Shown here: positions 18,202-28,111 of the stretch, in pieces
Position numbering within the stretch: the first letter of the stretch is position 1
Layout of the letters: each line of letters begins with the position of its first letter
DNA from: JANQPX01 sp039197065
Lineage (GTDB): Bacteria; Pseudomonadota; Alphaproteobacteria; Geminicoccales; Geminicoccaceae
DNA: 64,000 nucleotides
Assembly (NCBI GenBank): GCA_039197065.1
Contig: JBCCUL010000008.1
Span: 1-64,000 of the forward strand
Direction of reading: 5' to 3'
Made by a program: the position numbers and the translations under genes
Notes under the pieces: model-generated
Told to the model about the DNA's origin: nothing
The model's input: the letters and a program-made list of their open reading frames with translations, nothing else
The model's database searches: none

Positions 18202-19284
18202 ATGATCCTGAACGCCATGGCGTCGAGCGTCCTGGTGATCACGTCAGCCATGCGGGTCGCCTTCGTCAATCCAGCGGCTGAGCAACTCCTGGGCGTCAGC
18301 AAGACGATGCTCGCGAACATGCCGCTGGAAGATCTCATGCCCGACGATAGCCCGCTTCTCGATCGCATCCGCCGGGTGCAGACCGACGGCAGCAGCATCT
18401 CGGACTACAGCGTCGACCTTTCCTTCGCCAAAGATACCCGCCACTTGCTCGATCTTCACGTATCGCCATTGGCCGATCGTCCCGGCGACGTGCTGGCGGT
18501 GCTTCACCCCTGCTCGGTTGCGAACCGGCTCAATCATCAACTCGGCCATCGCGGCCGCGCGCGCTCGGTCGCCGTGCTAGGCGCCACCCTGGCCCATGAA
18601 GTCAAGAACCCGCTTTCCGGTATTCGTGGCGCCGCCCAGCTTCTCGAACCCGAGATCAAAGAAAGCGAGCGCCCGCTGGTCCGACTAATCTGCGACGAGA
18701 CCGATCGGATCTGCGCGCTGGTCGATCAGATGGAGCAGTTCGCCGACCTGAGGCCGCTCGCGCGTGGACCGGTGAACATTTATGAAGTGCTTGAGCGCGT
18801 CCGTCGCCTGGCCGAGACCGGTTTCGGCAAAGGTATTCACTTCGTCGAGCAATACGACCCGTCGCTGCCCGAAGTCGACGGCGATCGCGATCAGCTGGTC
18901 CAGGTCTTTCTCAATCTCGTCAAGAATGCGGCTGAGGCGGTGCCGTCCGAAGGCGGCGCGATCACGATCAGCACCCAGTATCACCATGGATTGTCGATCC
19001 GGGTTCCCAACAGCCGGGAGCGGGTCGACCTGCCGATCACCGTGCGTGTCCAGGACAATGGTCCGGGCGTCAGCGCCGATGTCGCCAGCCATATCTTCGA
19101 GCCCTTCATCTCCACGAAACATGCGGGCTCGGGCCTGGGCCTGCCGCTGGTCGCCAAGATCGTCGGCGACCATGGCGGCATCCTCGAATTCGAAAATCTG
19201 ACACGCGGGGCCCTGTTCCGCATCCATCTGCCTGCCTATCGGCATGAGCCACGCAAGGCCGACCATGCCAAACCAGATTCCTAA
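18202..19284 (+). CDS. ntrB: nitrogen regulation histidine kinase NtrB
   Basis: 360 residues from ATG 18202, where PAS-like similarity begins (ILNAMASSVLVITSAMRVAF). The open frame continues upstream to an ATG at 18010, and the real start may lie between. It has an N-terminal PAS domain, then a HisKA box ATLAHEVKNPLSGIRGAAQL with the phosphorylated His, and an ATPase domain with the N-box (FLNLVKNAAEAV), G1 (VQDNGPGV) and G2 (GSGLGLPLVAKI). A soluble kinase/phosphatase of NtrC, controlled by PII. It is followed by ntrC after 9 bases. The usual alphaproteobacterial upstream partner dusB is absent. Confidence 0.93.
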   Translation: MILNAMASSVLVITSAMRVAFVNPAAEQLLGVSKTMLANMPLEDLMPDDSPLLDRIRRVQTDGSSISDYSVDLSFAKDTRHLLDLHVSPLADRPGDVLAVLHPCSVANRLNHQLGHRGRARSVAVLGATLAHEVKNPLSGIRGAAQLLEPEIKESERPLVRLICDETDRICALVDQMEQFADLRPLARGPVNIYEVLERVRRLAETGFGKGIHFVEQYDPSLPEVDGDRDQLVQVFLNLVKNAAEAVPSEGGAITISTQYHHGLSIRVPNSRERVDLPITVRVQDNGPGVSADVASHIFEPFISTKHAGSGLGLPLVAKIVGDHGGILEFENLTRGALFRIHLPAYRHEPRKADHAKPDS

Positions 19285-19293
19285 GGAACGACA

Positions 19294-20730
19294 ATGGCTG
19301 AGCCGACCATTCTTCTAGCCGACGACGATGCGGGCATCCGTACGGTGGTTTCGCGCGCCCTCACCCAACAAGGCTACAACGTCCGGGCCACCGGCATGGC
19401 GTCCACGCTCTGGCGCTGGATGGAGGATGGCTCCGGCGATATCGCCATCCTCGACGTGGTGCTGCCTGACGAGAATACGCTGGATCTGCTGCCCAGGATC
19501 AAGCAGCGCCGTCCGCAGCTGCCGATCATCATGATGAGCGCGCAGAACACGCTCCTGACCGCGGTCCGAGCGACGGAGCGCGGCGCCTTCGATTATCTGC
19601 CCAAGCCCTTCGACCTCTCCGATCTCATCTCCATGGTCAAGCGCGCCTTCGCCGTACCGGCGCCCAATGGCGAGGTGGCGAGCCGCCCTGAAGAGCCCCT
19701 CCCGATCATCGGTCGATCGGCGCCGATGCAGGATATCTACCGGATCATCGCACGCCTCACCGGCACTGACCTGACCGCGATGGTCACCGGCGAGAGCGGC
19801 ACCGGCAAGGAACTGGTCGCGCGCGCCATGCATGATTTCGGCAAGCGGCGAAGCGGACCGTTCGTTGCGGTCAACATGGCGGCTATCCCGAAGGAGCTGA
19901 TCGAGAGCGAGCTGTTCGGCCATGAAAAGGGTGCCTTCACCGGCGCGGCGCTTCGAAAAATCGGACGATTCGAACAGGCGGAAGGCGGCACGCTGTTTCT
20001 CGATGAAATCGGCGATATGCCGCTCGAGGCGCAGACGCGCCTGTTGCGCGTGCTGCAGTCCGGTGAATTCATGACCGTCGGCGGCCGTTCGCCGATCAAG
20101 GCGGATCTGCGTATCGTCGCCGCCACCCACAGGGATCTTCGCCAGCTGGTCGCCCAGGGGCTGTTCCGCGAAGACCTCTTTTACCGGTTGAACGTCGTGC
20201 CCATTCGCCTGCCGCCGCTGCGCGAAAGGACCGAGGATATCCCGGCCCTGATCCAGCATTTTCTGGCGCAGGCGCAGGACGAAGGCCTGCCGATAAAAAC
20301 CATCGAGCCTGCCGCCATGACACTTCTCAGGAGCTATGAATGGCCGGGCAATGTGCGGGAGCTGGAGAACCTCGTGCGCCGCCTCGCCGTCCTTTACTCG
20401 GAGGATGCGATCGGCCGCGACGTGATCGAGGTCGAGCTCAAGGCGAGCCGGCCGACGCTCGATGATGGCGGCGATGCGGAGGGGGAGGATCTCTCGGGCT
20501 TTCTGACGCGTCATCTCGACCAGTTGTTCGACAGTTACGAAGGGCGCTTGCCGCCTAGCGGGCTTCATGGCAGAATTTTGCGCGAAATTGAGCGGCCGCT
20601 GATCGAGAAGGTGCTGGCGGTCACCCGGGGAAACCAGCTGAAGGCTGCTGCACTTCTCGGTGTCAATCGAAATACATTGCGCAAAAAGATTCGCGAGCTG
20701 GAAATCGAGGTGATGCGCGTTCCGCGGTAG
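19294..20730 (+). CDS. ntrC: nitrogen assimilation response regulator NtrC
   Basis: 478 residues. Receiver about 1-118 with phospho-acceptor Asp54 (IAILDVVLP) and Lys104 (YLPKPFDL). Sigma54 AAA+ domain about 145-385 with Walker A GESGTGKE, the sigma54-contacting GAFTGA loop, and Walker B (GTLFLDEIGD). Fis-type HTH at the end (KAAALLGVNRNTLRKKIREL). It activates sigma54 promoters of nitrogen-scavenging genes when phosphorylated by NtrB. It is 9 bases after ntrB and 42 before ntrY. Confidence 0.96.
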   Translation: MAEPTILLADDDAGIRTVVSRALTQQGYNVRATGMASTLWRWMEDGSGDIAILDVVLPDENTLDLLPRIKQRRPQLPIIMMSAQNTLLTAVRATERGAFDYLPKPFDLSDLISMVKRAFAVPAPNGEVASRPEEPLPIIGRSAPMQDIYRIIARLTGTDLTAMVTGESGTGKELVARAMHDFGKRRSGPFVAVNMAAIPKELIESELFGHEKGAFTGAALRKIGRFEQAEGGTLFLDEIGDMPLEAQTRLLRVLQSGEFMTVGGRSPIKADLRIVAATHRDLRQLVAQGLFREDLFYRLNVVPIRLPPLRERTEDIPALIQHFLAQAQDEGLPIKTIEPAAMTLLRSYEWPGNVRELENLVRRLAVLYSEDAIGRDVIEVELKASRPTLDDGGDAEGEDLSGFLTRHLDQLFDSYEGRLPPSGLHGRILREIERPLIEKVLAVTRGNQLKAAALLGVNRNTLRKKIRELEIEVMRVPR

Positions 20731-20772
20731 CCGGCTTGCCGATGACATGAGTTCGGGGTCCGAACTGACGGA

Positions 20773-23016
20773 ATGGCGAGCCTGCTGACCACATCATCTC
20801 CGACGATCCTGAGCCGGATCCTCGCCCGGTTGCGCAGCCCGCATCTCGCGCGCCGCCTCGCGATCGTGCTCGCCATTGCCGCCACGGTCGCCGGCATTCT
20901 CACCTATATCGTCCTTTCCGGCTCCATGCAGCTCGGCGCCGAGGCGGAATGGGTCCTGGGCCTTCTCTATCTCGACCTGATCCTGCTGCTCTCGCTCGGC
21001 GTGATCGTCGGCCACCGTCTGGTGCAGATCGTTCTTGCACGAAGACAAGGTTCCGTCGGCTCACGCCTGCATGCGCGCATGGTGGCCCTGTTTAGCGTCG
21101 TCGCGGTAGCGCCGGCGATCGTTGTCGCCGTCTTCGCCGTGATGTTCCTGCATTACGGTCTGGAGGCATGGTTCAGCACTCGGGTCAGCCAGGCCCTGAC
21201 CAACTCGCTCAACGTCGCTCAGTCTTACCTCGAAGAACACAAGGACATCATTCGCGCCGATGCGCTCGCCATGGCCGCGGACATCGACCGCGAGGCGCCG
21301 GGGCTGGTCGATGACCCCGAACGCTTTCAGCGCATGTTCGATGCGCAGGCAGCGCTTCGCTCCCTCACCGAGGCCATCATCTTCGACGGCGACGGCCAGC
21401 GCATCGCCCGCACCGGATTGAGCTTTGGACTGGAGATCGAGAGCTTGCCCGCTGCGGGGCATCTCGAAAAGGCCGCCGCCGGCGAGGCCGTCATCCTCAC
21501 CAACGATACCGAGGACAGGGTGCGCGCGCTTGTCAGCCTCGGCAGCTTCGATGACACCTATCTCTATGTCGGACGCTTCGTCGATGCGCGCGTGCTCGGC
21601 TATCTCGCCCAGACCCGCGAGGTGATCGAGGAATACCGTTCGCTCGAACTGCGCCGCTCCGGCATCGAGCGGGCATTCGCCATCATCTTCGGCGTGGTCG
21701 CCCTCCTTCTTCTGCTCGCCGCGATCTGGGTCGGCCTCATCTTCGCAAACGGGGTCGCCGGCCGCATCTCGCAGCTCACCAGAGCCGCCAACCAGGTCAG
21801 CGACGGCGATCTCAACGTGCGCATACCGGAGACCGAGAAAAGCGACGAGATCGACGACCTGCAAAGCACCTTCAACCGCATGACCGATCAGCTCAGCTCC
21901 CAGCGCGATGAGCTGATCCAGGCGAACAGCCAGCTCGACCAACGCCGCGCCTTCACCGAGGCGGTCATCGGCGGCGTGTCATCCGGCGTGATCGGCCTCG
22001 ATCGCCAAGGCCTCATCACCCTGCCCAACCTCCGAGCGCTCGACTTTCTGGGATCGACCGCCGAGGAACTGATCGGCCGTCCGGTAATCGCGGTACTGCC
22101 GGAAATCGCAGGCCTGCTCGCAGGCGCTGTCGCCGCGCCGAACAGTCCGGCTATGGAGGAGCAGCTCGAATTTCGCCGCACCGACGGCCACCGCACGCTT
22201 CTGGTCAGGGTCTCGGCGCAGCTAGATGACGATCAGCAGATCGAGGGCTTCGTGGTGACCTTCGAGGACATCACCGAGCTGCTCGGCGCGCAGCGCACCG
22301 CGGCCTGGTCCGAGATCGCGCGGCGCATCGCGCATGAAATCAAGAACCCGCTCACCCCCATTCGCCTCTCAGCCGAGCGGCTCAAGCGCAAATATCTGCC
22401 GCAGATCGAGAGCGATCAGGAGACCTTTACCGGCAGCATCGACACCATCGTCCGCCAGGTCGATACGATCGGCAATCTGATCAATGAGTTCTCGGCCTTT
22501 GCACGCATGCCCGCTCCCGTCTTCAATTTCGAATCCGCTTGCGATCTGGTGCGACAAGCCGTTTATTTGCAGCAAGGAGCGCGTGCCGAGGTTCGTTTCG
22601 AGACCGAGCTTCCCGATGAGGACATCCAGCTGTACTGTGACAGTCGGAAGGTCGCGCAGGCGCTAACAAATCTCGTGCAGAATGCGGTTCAATCGGTGCT
22701 GCAACGACTTGAAGAGAACCCGGAGGGCGTTGAAAAAGGCTGGGTTCTGGTCAAGCTTGAGGCAACGGAGTCGTTCTGTTCGATTGAAGTTCATGATAAT
22801 GGTCTCGGATTGCCCGCCGATGAACCGGTCGGTCGACTAACCGAACCTTACGTGACCAAAAGGGCTGACGGGACGGGGCTTGGATTGGCAATCGTCAAGA
22901 AAATCATGGAAGAGCATGCAGGCACGATCTCGCTCAGCAATCGCGAAGGCGGCGGTGCGTTTGTCAGCCTCTCCTTCCCGATGATACCCGCCGCCAGCAA
23001 GACGGCAGCCGAGTGA
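20773..23016 (+). CDS. ntrY: membrane histidine kinase NtrY
   Basis: 747 residues. Four hydrophobic segments: about 28-50, 58-80, 96-125 and 300-325. The long extracytoplasmic sensor region lies between TM3 and TM4. HAMP (ANGVAGRISQLTRAANQVSD) follows TM4, then PAS, then HisKA with SEIARRIAHEIKNPLTPIRL, and an ATPase domain with a GTGLGLAIVKKI box. Partner of NtrX in nitrogen, redox and envelope control. The codons and spacing suggest one operon ntrBCYX; the gap to ntrX is 88 bases. Confidence 0.95.
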   Translation: MASLLTTSSPTILSRILARLRSPHLARRLAIVLAIAATVAGILTYIVLSGSMQLGAEAEWVLGLLYLDLILLLSLGVIVGHRLVQIVLARRQGSVGSRLHARMVALFSVVAVAPAIVVAVFAVMFLHYGLEAWFSTRVSQALTNSLNVAQSYLEEHKDIIRADALAMAADIDREAPGLVDDPERFQRMFDAQAALRSLTEAIIFDGDGQRIARTGLSFGLEIESLPAAGHLEKAAAGEAVILTNDTEDRVRALVSLGSFDDTYLYVGRFVDARVLGYLAQTREVIEEYRSLELRRSGIERAFAIIFGVVALLLLLAAIWVGLIFANGVAGRISQLTRAANQVSDGDLNVRIPETEKSDEIDDLQSTFNRMTDQLSSQRDELIQANSQLDQRRAFTEAVIGGVSSGVIGLDRQGLITLPNLRALDFLGSTAEELIGRPVIAVLPEIAGLLAGAVAAPNSPAMEEQLEFRRTDGHRTLLVRVSAQLDDDQQIEGFVVTFEDITELLGAQRTAAWSEIARRIAHEIKNPLTPIRLSAERLKRKYLPQIESDQETFTGSIDTIVRQVDTIGNLINEFSAFARMPAPVFNFESACDLVRQAVYLQQGARAEVRFETELPDEDIQLYCDSRKVAQALTNLVQNAVQSVLQRLEENPEGVEKGWVLVKLEATESFCSIEVHDNGLGLPADEPVGRLTEPYVTKRADGTGLGLAIVKKIMEEHAGTISLSNREGGGAFVSLSFPMIPAASKTAAE

Positions 23017-23104
23017 TGGCATTGCCTGAGATCCACCTAGTCGTTAGGTTTTCCCTCGCTAGGTTTTCGCATGGACGGGCCCAACAGCAATTTTCGAGAG
23101 TGGA

Positions 23105-24490
23105 ATGAAGGGCGAAATACTCATCGTCGACGACGAGCCGGAGATCCGGCAGGCCATAGCCGGTATCCTTGAGGATGAAGGCTTTACCGTACGCCATGCC
23201 GGCGACGGACCGGGCGGTCTCGCCGAGATCGAAGCGCGGCCGCCGAGCCTCGTGCTCCTCGATATCTGGCTCGAAGGATCCTCCATGGACGGGCTCGAGG
23301 TGCTGGACCACATCCAGACGACGAGACCTGAAGTACCCGTCATTGTGATCAGTGGCCACGGCACTATCGAAACCGCCGTCACCGCCATCAAGAAAGGCGC
23401 TTACGACTTTCTGGAAAAGCCGTTCAACGCCGATCGCCTCCTGGTGCTGATCGAGCGTGCCAGGGAAAGCGCTCGTCTCAAGCGCGAAAACGCCGAACTC
23501 AAGCTCAAGGTCGGCGAGGATCTGGAGCTGATCGGCAAATCGCCCGCGATCCAGCAGGTCAGAACCGCAATCCAGCGGGTCGCCATGACCGGCAGCCGGG
23601 TTCTGATCACCGGTCCCCCAGGTGTCGGTAAGGAGATCGTTGCGCGCCTGATCCACCTGAATTCCAAACGCGCCGAGCTGCCCTTCGTGGTGATCAACGC
23701 CGCAACGATGGCGCCTGAGCGCATGGAAGTGGAGCTGTTCGGCTGCGAGGCAGGCTTCGCCGGTTCCGATCGCCCACGTCAGATCGGCACCTTCGAACGC
23801 GCCCATGGCGGCACATTGCTGCTCGACGAAGTCGCTGACATGCCGCTCGAAACCCAGGGCAAGATCCTGCGTGCTCTTCAAGAGCAGAGCTTCACGCGTC
23901 TGGGCGGCGAGCGCAGCATTGAGGTGGATGTCCGCGTGATCGCGGCCAGCAACCGCGATCTCCAGGAGGAGATTACCGCAGGCCGCTTCCGCGAAGATCT
24001 CTATTATCGCCTGAACGTGGTGCCGATCGCGGTGCCGCCACTTTGCGACCGTCGCGCCGACGTGCCGATGCTGATCGAGCATTTCATGACACGCGCAGCG
24101 GAAGCAGCCGGCCTGCCGGTCAGGCAGCTTTCCGCCGACGCTCAAGCGCTCTTTCAGTCAGCAGCCTGGCCCGGCAATGTCCGCCAGCTCAGAAATGTCC
24201 TCGAACATCTTCTGATCATGGCGCCGGGAGACCCCAAGACCGAGATTGGCGTCGATGCCTTGCCGCCGGAGCTGGTCGAGGAGACCACGGCTAATCTCAG
24301 CCCGAACAGCAATGGTGAGCTGATGGTCCTGCCGATCCGCGAAGCGCGCGAGCATTTCGAGCGGGCCTATCTCCAGGCCCAGCTGGAGCGTTTCGGCGGC
24401 AACATCTCCCGCACCGCCAACTTCGTCGGCATGGAGCGCTCAGCATTGCACAGGAAGCTCAAATCCCTCAGCATCCACGCCGACGACTAG
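23105..24490 (+). CDS. ntrX: response regulator NtrX
   Basis: 461 residues. Receiver with Asp53 (VLLDIW) and Lys107 region (FLEKPFNADR). The AAA+ domain has Walker A GPPGVGKE, but the sigma54-contact loop is degenerate: the sequence reads ELFGCEAGFAGSDRPRQ where NtrC has GAFTGA. This loss is a known property of alphaproteobacterial NtrX, which is thought to act largely without sigma54. The Fis-type HTH at the end is intact (ISRTANFVGMERSALHRKLK). Follows ntrY. Confidence 0.95.
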   Translation: MKGEILIVDDEPEIRQAIAGILEDEGFTVRHAGDGPGGLAEIEARPPSLVLLDIWLEGSSMDGLEVLDHIQTTRPEVPVIVISGHGTIETAVTAIKKGAYDFLEKPFNADRLLVLIERARESARLKRENAELKLKVGEDLELIGKSPAIQQVRTAIQRVAMTGSRVLITGPPGVGKEIVARLIHLNSKRAELPFVVINAATMAPERMEVELFGCEAGFAGSDRPRQIGTFERAHGGTLLLDEVADMPLETQGKILRALQEQSFTRLGGERSIEVDVRVIAASNRDLQEEITAGRFREDLYYRLNVVPIAVPPLCDRRADVPMLIEHFMTRAAEAAGLPVRQLSADAQALFQSAAWPGNVRQLRNVLEHLLIMAPGDPKTEIGVDALPPELVEETTANLSPNSNGELMVLPIREAREHFERAYLQAQLERFGGNISRTANFVGMERSALHRKLKSLSIHADD

Positions 24491-24610
24491 TGGCATGGCC
24501 ACCTCATTAACCTTCGACCGTCTCCGGCGGGTTCGACGTTATGCGGTCAAGCCTTCCGGCGGGCCGGCAAACCACCGCCCTGAAATCAACGCTGCAGGGC
24601 GCGCCCTGCC

Positions 24611-25987
24611 GTGAAGGTGATTATTTGTGGGGCGGGACAGGTCGGCTACAATATCGGGCGTTATCTTGCGGTCGCCGGCAATGACGTGACGGTGATCGAC
24701 CAGCGCCCCGAGCTTACCGAGAAGATCGGGGAAAGCTTGGACATCCAGGCGATCACCGGCCATGCTTCACATCCGGATATTCTGGAGCGAGCGGGTGCCC
24801 AGGATGCCGAACTCCTGATCGCCGTCACCCATCACGATGAGGTCAACATGGTCGCCTGTCAGGTGGCCCATTCGATCTTCAACGTGCCGATCAAGATCGC
24901 GCGCATCCGCCAGCAGAGCTATCTTGAGGGACGCTGGCAAAACCTCTTCAGGCGCGAGCATCTGCCGATCGACTTCATCATCTCGCCGGAGCGAGAGATC
25001 GCCAAGGCGATCGCGACCCGCCTCGAAGTCCCTGGCGCCACCTCCGTCATCCCCTTTGCCGACGGCCAGGTGCGCCTGATCTCGGCGCGTTGCGGCGAAG
25101 ACTGCCCGATCCTCGACACGCCGCTTCGCCAGCTCACCTATCTGTTCCCCGATCTTCATCTGGTCTGCGTCGGCATCACGCGCGACAATCACTTCTTCGT
25201 GCCTTCCGGCGATGATCACCTCTCCAAGGGCGACGAGGTCTACTCGGTGGTCGACGCCGCTCACGTCGAGCGCGCCATGCGCGCCTTTGGGCACGAGGAC
25301 AAGGTCGCTGAGCGCATCGTCATCGCCGGCGGCGGCAATATCGGGCTGTTTCTCGCTCAGGAGATCGAACAACGCTGGCCAAACGCTTCCCTGGTGTTGA
25401 TCGAAGCCGGTGAAGAGCGCGCACGCTTTGTCGCCGATCAGCTGCCGCAGCATGTGGTGCTGCATGGTGATGCCCGTGATGCGGAAATCCATGGCGAGGC
25501 CAATCTCGCCGCATCCGACGCCATCGTCTGCGTTACCAATGACGACGAAGTCAACATCATGGCCGCCCTGCTGGCCAAGCGTTCAGGCAGCCTGAAAGCC
25601 CTGACCCTGATCAACAACACCGCCTACAGCGCGCTGCTCGGTCCGCTCGAGATCGACGTGATGATCAACCCGCGCGAGACGACGGTCTCCAGCGTGCTCC
25701 TACATGTTCGGAGGGGGCGGATCCGCTCGGCCTATTCCATTCGCGACGGCGAAGCCGAGGTGTTCGAAGCGGAAGTGCTGGAGACGTCGTCTCTGGTTGG
25801 CCTCTCCCTCAAAGAAGCGCGCCTGCCCGCAGGCGTCATCGTCGGCGCCATTCTTCGCGATGGCAATGTGGTGGTTCCGCGCGCCGATACCACCATTCAT
25901 ACAGGTGATCGGGTCGTGATCGTCGCCCGCGGCACGATGGTGAAGAAGGCAGAAAAGCTCTTCTCGGTGCGCATCGACTATTTTTGA
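24611..25987 (+). CDS. trkA: Trk potassium uptake regulatory protein TrkA
   Basis: 458 residues starting at GTG 24611 (MKVIICGAGQVGYNIGRYLA). Two tandem RCK modules, each a Rossmann NAD-binding domain (GAGQVGYNIG near 7-16; GGGNIGLFLA near 240) followed by a TrkA-C ligand domain. This cytoplasmic ring gates the TrkH/TrkG potassium channel; no channel gene is in this window. The position between ntrX and hfq matches Rhizobiales order. It lies 120 bases after ntrX. Confidence 0.95.
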   Translation: MKVIICGAGQVGYNIGRYLAVAGNDVTVIDQRPELTEKIGESLDIQAITGHASHPDILERAGAQDAELLIAVTHHDEVNMVACQVAHSIFNVPIKIARIRQQSYLEGRWQNLFRREHLPIDFIISPEREIAKAIATRLEVPGATSVIPFADGQVRLISARCGEDCPILDTPLRQLTYLFPDLHLVCVGITRDNHFFVPSGDDHLSKGDEVYSVVDAAHVERAMRAFGHEDKVAERIVIAGGGNIGLFLAQEIEQRWPNASLVLIEAGEERARFVADQLPQHVVLHGDARDAEIHGEANLAASDAIVCVTNDDEVNIMAALLAKRSGSLKALTLINNTAYSALLGPLEIDVMINPRETTVSSVLLHVRRGRIRSAYSIRDGEAEVFEAEVLETSSLVGLSLKEARLPAGVIVGAILRDGNVVVPRADTTIHTGDRVVIVARGTMVKKAEKLFSVRIDYF

Positions 25988-26432
25988 CACCGGCATCGGT
26001 ATCAGACGCCAATCTTGGGTGTTTACAGGTTGAAGACCGATCCGAAACGAGGATACGGATGCAACTACCCCTTGACGATCCGTCGGCCTAAGCCAACATG
26101 CCTTGAATAAGCGATTGGTCGTTGTAACTCTCTTCCAGGGCCCGGCCAAGGCACAGAACGAACCGGATCCAGTAACTTTTTTCCCAATATCAAACAAAAA
26201 CCCGGCCCCGGCCCTTGGCAGACAATGATATCAATGGTTGATTACACATCGCTGACGTTTAATCCATGGGTTGCACAAACCTCGGAGCCGTGGTCGGCAG
26301 ACCGGCCAAGCCGAAAGGACTTGGGTGACATGATTTCGACCTGCTCGCGCTAGCCTTGGCGCTAAGGCAGGACGGAGGAAGCACAGGCAGGACGACAATC
26401 ACTGCCTCGAACAAAAAGAAAGGATTGAGTTG
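25988..26432. other. intergenic region upstream of hfq
   Basis: 445 bases between trkA and hfq. It should carry the hfq-hflX promoter. An AT-rich stretch with a run of A's lies at 26170-26205, and an inverted motif around 26345-26370 (GCGCTAGCC/TTGGCGC). I could not place a clear promoter or RNA gene. Confidence 0.4.
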
Positions 26433-26729
26433 ATGTCCGGCGAGAAGAGCCAAAATGTGCAGGACGTTTTCCTAAACCATATACGCAAAAATAAGGTTCC
26501 CGTTACCATATTTTTGATTAATGGCGTCAAGTTGCAGGGCGTGGTCAGTTCCTTCGACAACTTTTCATTGCTCCTGCGCCGTGACGGTCACGTCCAGCTT
26601 GTCTATAAACATGCCGTGTCGACGGTGATGCCGTCCACGGTGATCAGGCTGTACGAACCAGGCGCATCGGAAGCTGACGAAGCTGCCGCCGCATCAACGC
26701 CACCTATTGGAGCCCCGAACGACGGCTGA
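26433..26729 (+). CDS. hfq: RNA chaperone Hfq
   Basis: 98 residues from ATG 26433, with AAAGGA just upstream; an adjacent in-frame TTG is less likely. The Sm1 motif (NVQDVFLNHIRKNKVPVTIF) and Sm2 motif (LVYKHAVSTV) are complete, so the hexameric ring should form. A C-terminal acidic Ala-rich tail of about 20 residues follows. Hfq pairs small RNAs with mRNAs. HflX follows immediately, the widely conserved hfq-hflX order. Confidence 0.97.
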   Translation: MSGEKSQNVQDVFLNHIRKNKVPVTIFLINGVKLQGVVSSFDNFSLLLRRDGHVQLVYKHAVSTVMPSTVIRLYEPGASEADEAAAASTPPIGAPNDG

Positions 26730-26751
26730 CGATACGACCGAAGGGATCGGG

Positions 26752-28056
26752 ATGAAGGCCAGCCGGGCGCTGGTCGTTCATCCCAGCCTCAAGCATTCGG
26801 AGACGACGGCGACAAGCCGCTCACCGGACGGCAAACTTGCCGAAGCCGTAGGTCTTGCGCGCGCCATCGATCTGGACGTGGTGGACGATGTGATCCTGCC
26901 GCTTCGCCAGATCCGGCCGGCCACCTTGATCGGCCCCGGCCGCGTCGACGAGCTTGCCGCCAGGGTAAAGTACGAAAAAATCGATCTGGTGATCGTCGAT
27001 GCGCCGCTGACCCCAATTCAGCAGCGCAATCTCGAGCGCGCGCTAAAGGCGAAGGTGATCGATCGGACCGGTCTGATCCTGGAAATCTTCGGTGCGCGCG
27101 CCCGCACCAAGGAAGGCTCGCTGCAGGTGGAGCTGGCAGCGCTTAGCTATCAGCGCTCGCGCCTGGTGCGCTCATGGACCCACCTGGAACGCCAGCGCGG
27201 CGGTCTAGGCTTCATGGGCGGTCCCGGTGAAAGCCAGATCGAGCTCGATCGGCGGCGGATCGACGAGCGCATCACGCGGCTCAAAGGCCAGCTCGAAGAC
27301 GTGAAGCGCACCCGCGGGCTGCATCGCCGCGCCAGAAAGCGCGTCCCCTACCCCGTCATCGCCCTGGTCGGCTACACCAATGCCGGCAAATCCACGCTCT
27401 TCAACCGGCTGACCGGCGCTGCCGTCAAGGCGAAGGATCAGCTGTTCGCCACCCTCGATCCCACCATGCGTCAGATGACGCTGCCTTCCGGAAGGCCGGC
27501 GATCCTGTCCGATACGGTCGGCTTCGTCGCTGATCTGCCGACCGACCTGGTCGCCTCCTTCAGAGCGACGCTTGAGGAGGTGCGCACGGCCGATCTGGTC
27601 ATCCATGTGCGCGACATCGCCGATCCCGAGAGCGATGCCCAGCTCGAGGACGTCCTGTCCGTGCTCAAGGATCTAGGCATGGACCATCTCGCAGACGAAG
27701 GGCGCCTCTTGGAGTTCTGGAACAAGCAGGATCTTTTGTCCGAGGACGAGGCGGAACGCATGAATGCCGCAGCCAGCCGGCGCGACGATGTCATTTTCGG
27801 ATCGGCGTCGACTGGGATCGGTCTCGATGCGGCCCTTCAAAGCGTCGATCAGCGCCTGGCGTCGAGATCCTCGATCGTCGAGCTCACCATGGATCCTGCC
27901 GATGGCGCCGGGCTCGCCTGGCTTTATCGTCATGGCCGGGTTCTGGAACGCCATGACGAAGACGGCAAAACCCGGATCACGGCCGCTTTCGAGCCTGCGG
28001 AACGGGCCCTTTTGGAGCATCGCGTCGCCCCGGAAAAGCTGGTCGAAATTTCTTAA
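26752..28056 (+). CDS. hflX: ribosome-associated GTPase HflX
   Basis: 434 residues from ATG 26752 after GAAGGGA. A TTG at 26707, inside hfq, is an alternative start. The N-terminal HflX domain contains LIGPGRVDELA. The central segment has the glycine-rich GFMGGPGESQIELDRR motif. The G domain near 215-380 has G1 GYTNAGKSTLF, G3 DTVGF and G4 NKQD. It splits stalled ribosomes. It is coupled to hfq, 22 bases away. Confidence 0.95.
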   Translation: MKASRALVVHPSLKHSETTATSRSPDGKLAEAVGLARAIDLDVVDDVILPLRQIRPATLIGPGRVDELAARVKYEKIDLVIVDAPLTPIQQRNLERALKAKVIDRTGLILEIFGARARTKEGSLQVELAALSYQRSRLVRSWTHLERQRGGLGFMGGPGESQIELDRRRIDERITRLKGQLEDVKRTRGLHRRARKRVPYPVIALVGYTNAGKSTLFNRLTGAAVKAKDQLFATLDPTMRQMTLPSGRPAILSDTVGFVADLPTDLVASFRATLEEVRTADLVIHVRDIADPESDAQLEDVLSVLKDLGMDHLADEGRLLEFWNKQDLLSEDEAERMNAAASRRDDVIFGSASTGIGLDAALQSVDQRLASRSSIVELTMDPADGAGLAWLYRHGRVLERHDEDGKTRITAAFEPAERALLEHRVAPEKLVEIS

Positions 28057-28077
28057 AAAAATATGAACTGCCGGCCG

Positions 28078-28106
28078 TTGACACCTCGATTTTCGGCCCC
28101 TACATA
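28078..28106 (+). promoter_or_regulatory. housekeeping promoter of groESL
   Basis: TTGACA (28078-28083), 17 bases, TACATA (28101-28106): a near-consensus sigma70-type promoter. It is followed within about six bases by the CIRCE operator, so transcription should start inside or just before CIRCE. Confidence 0.85.
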
Positions 28107-28111
28107 GCGGT

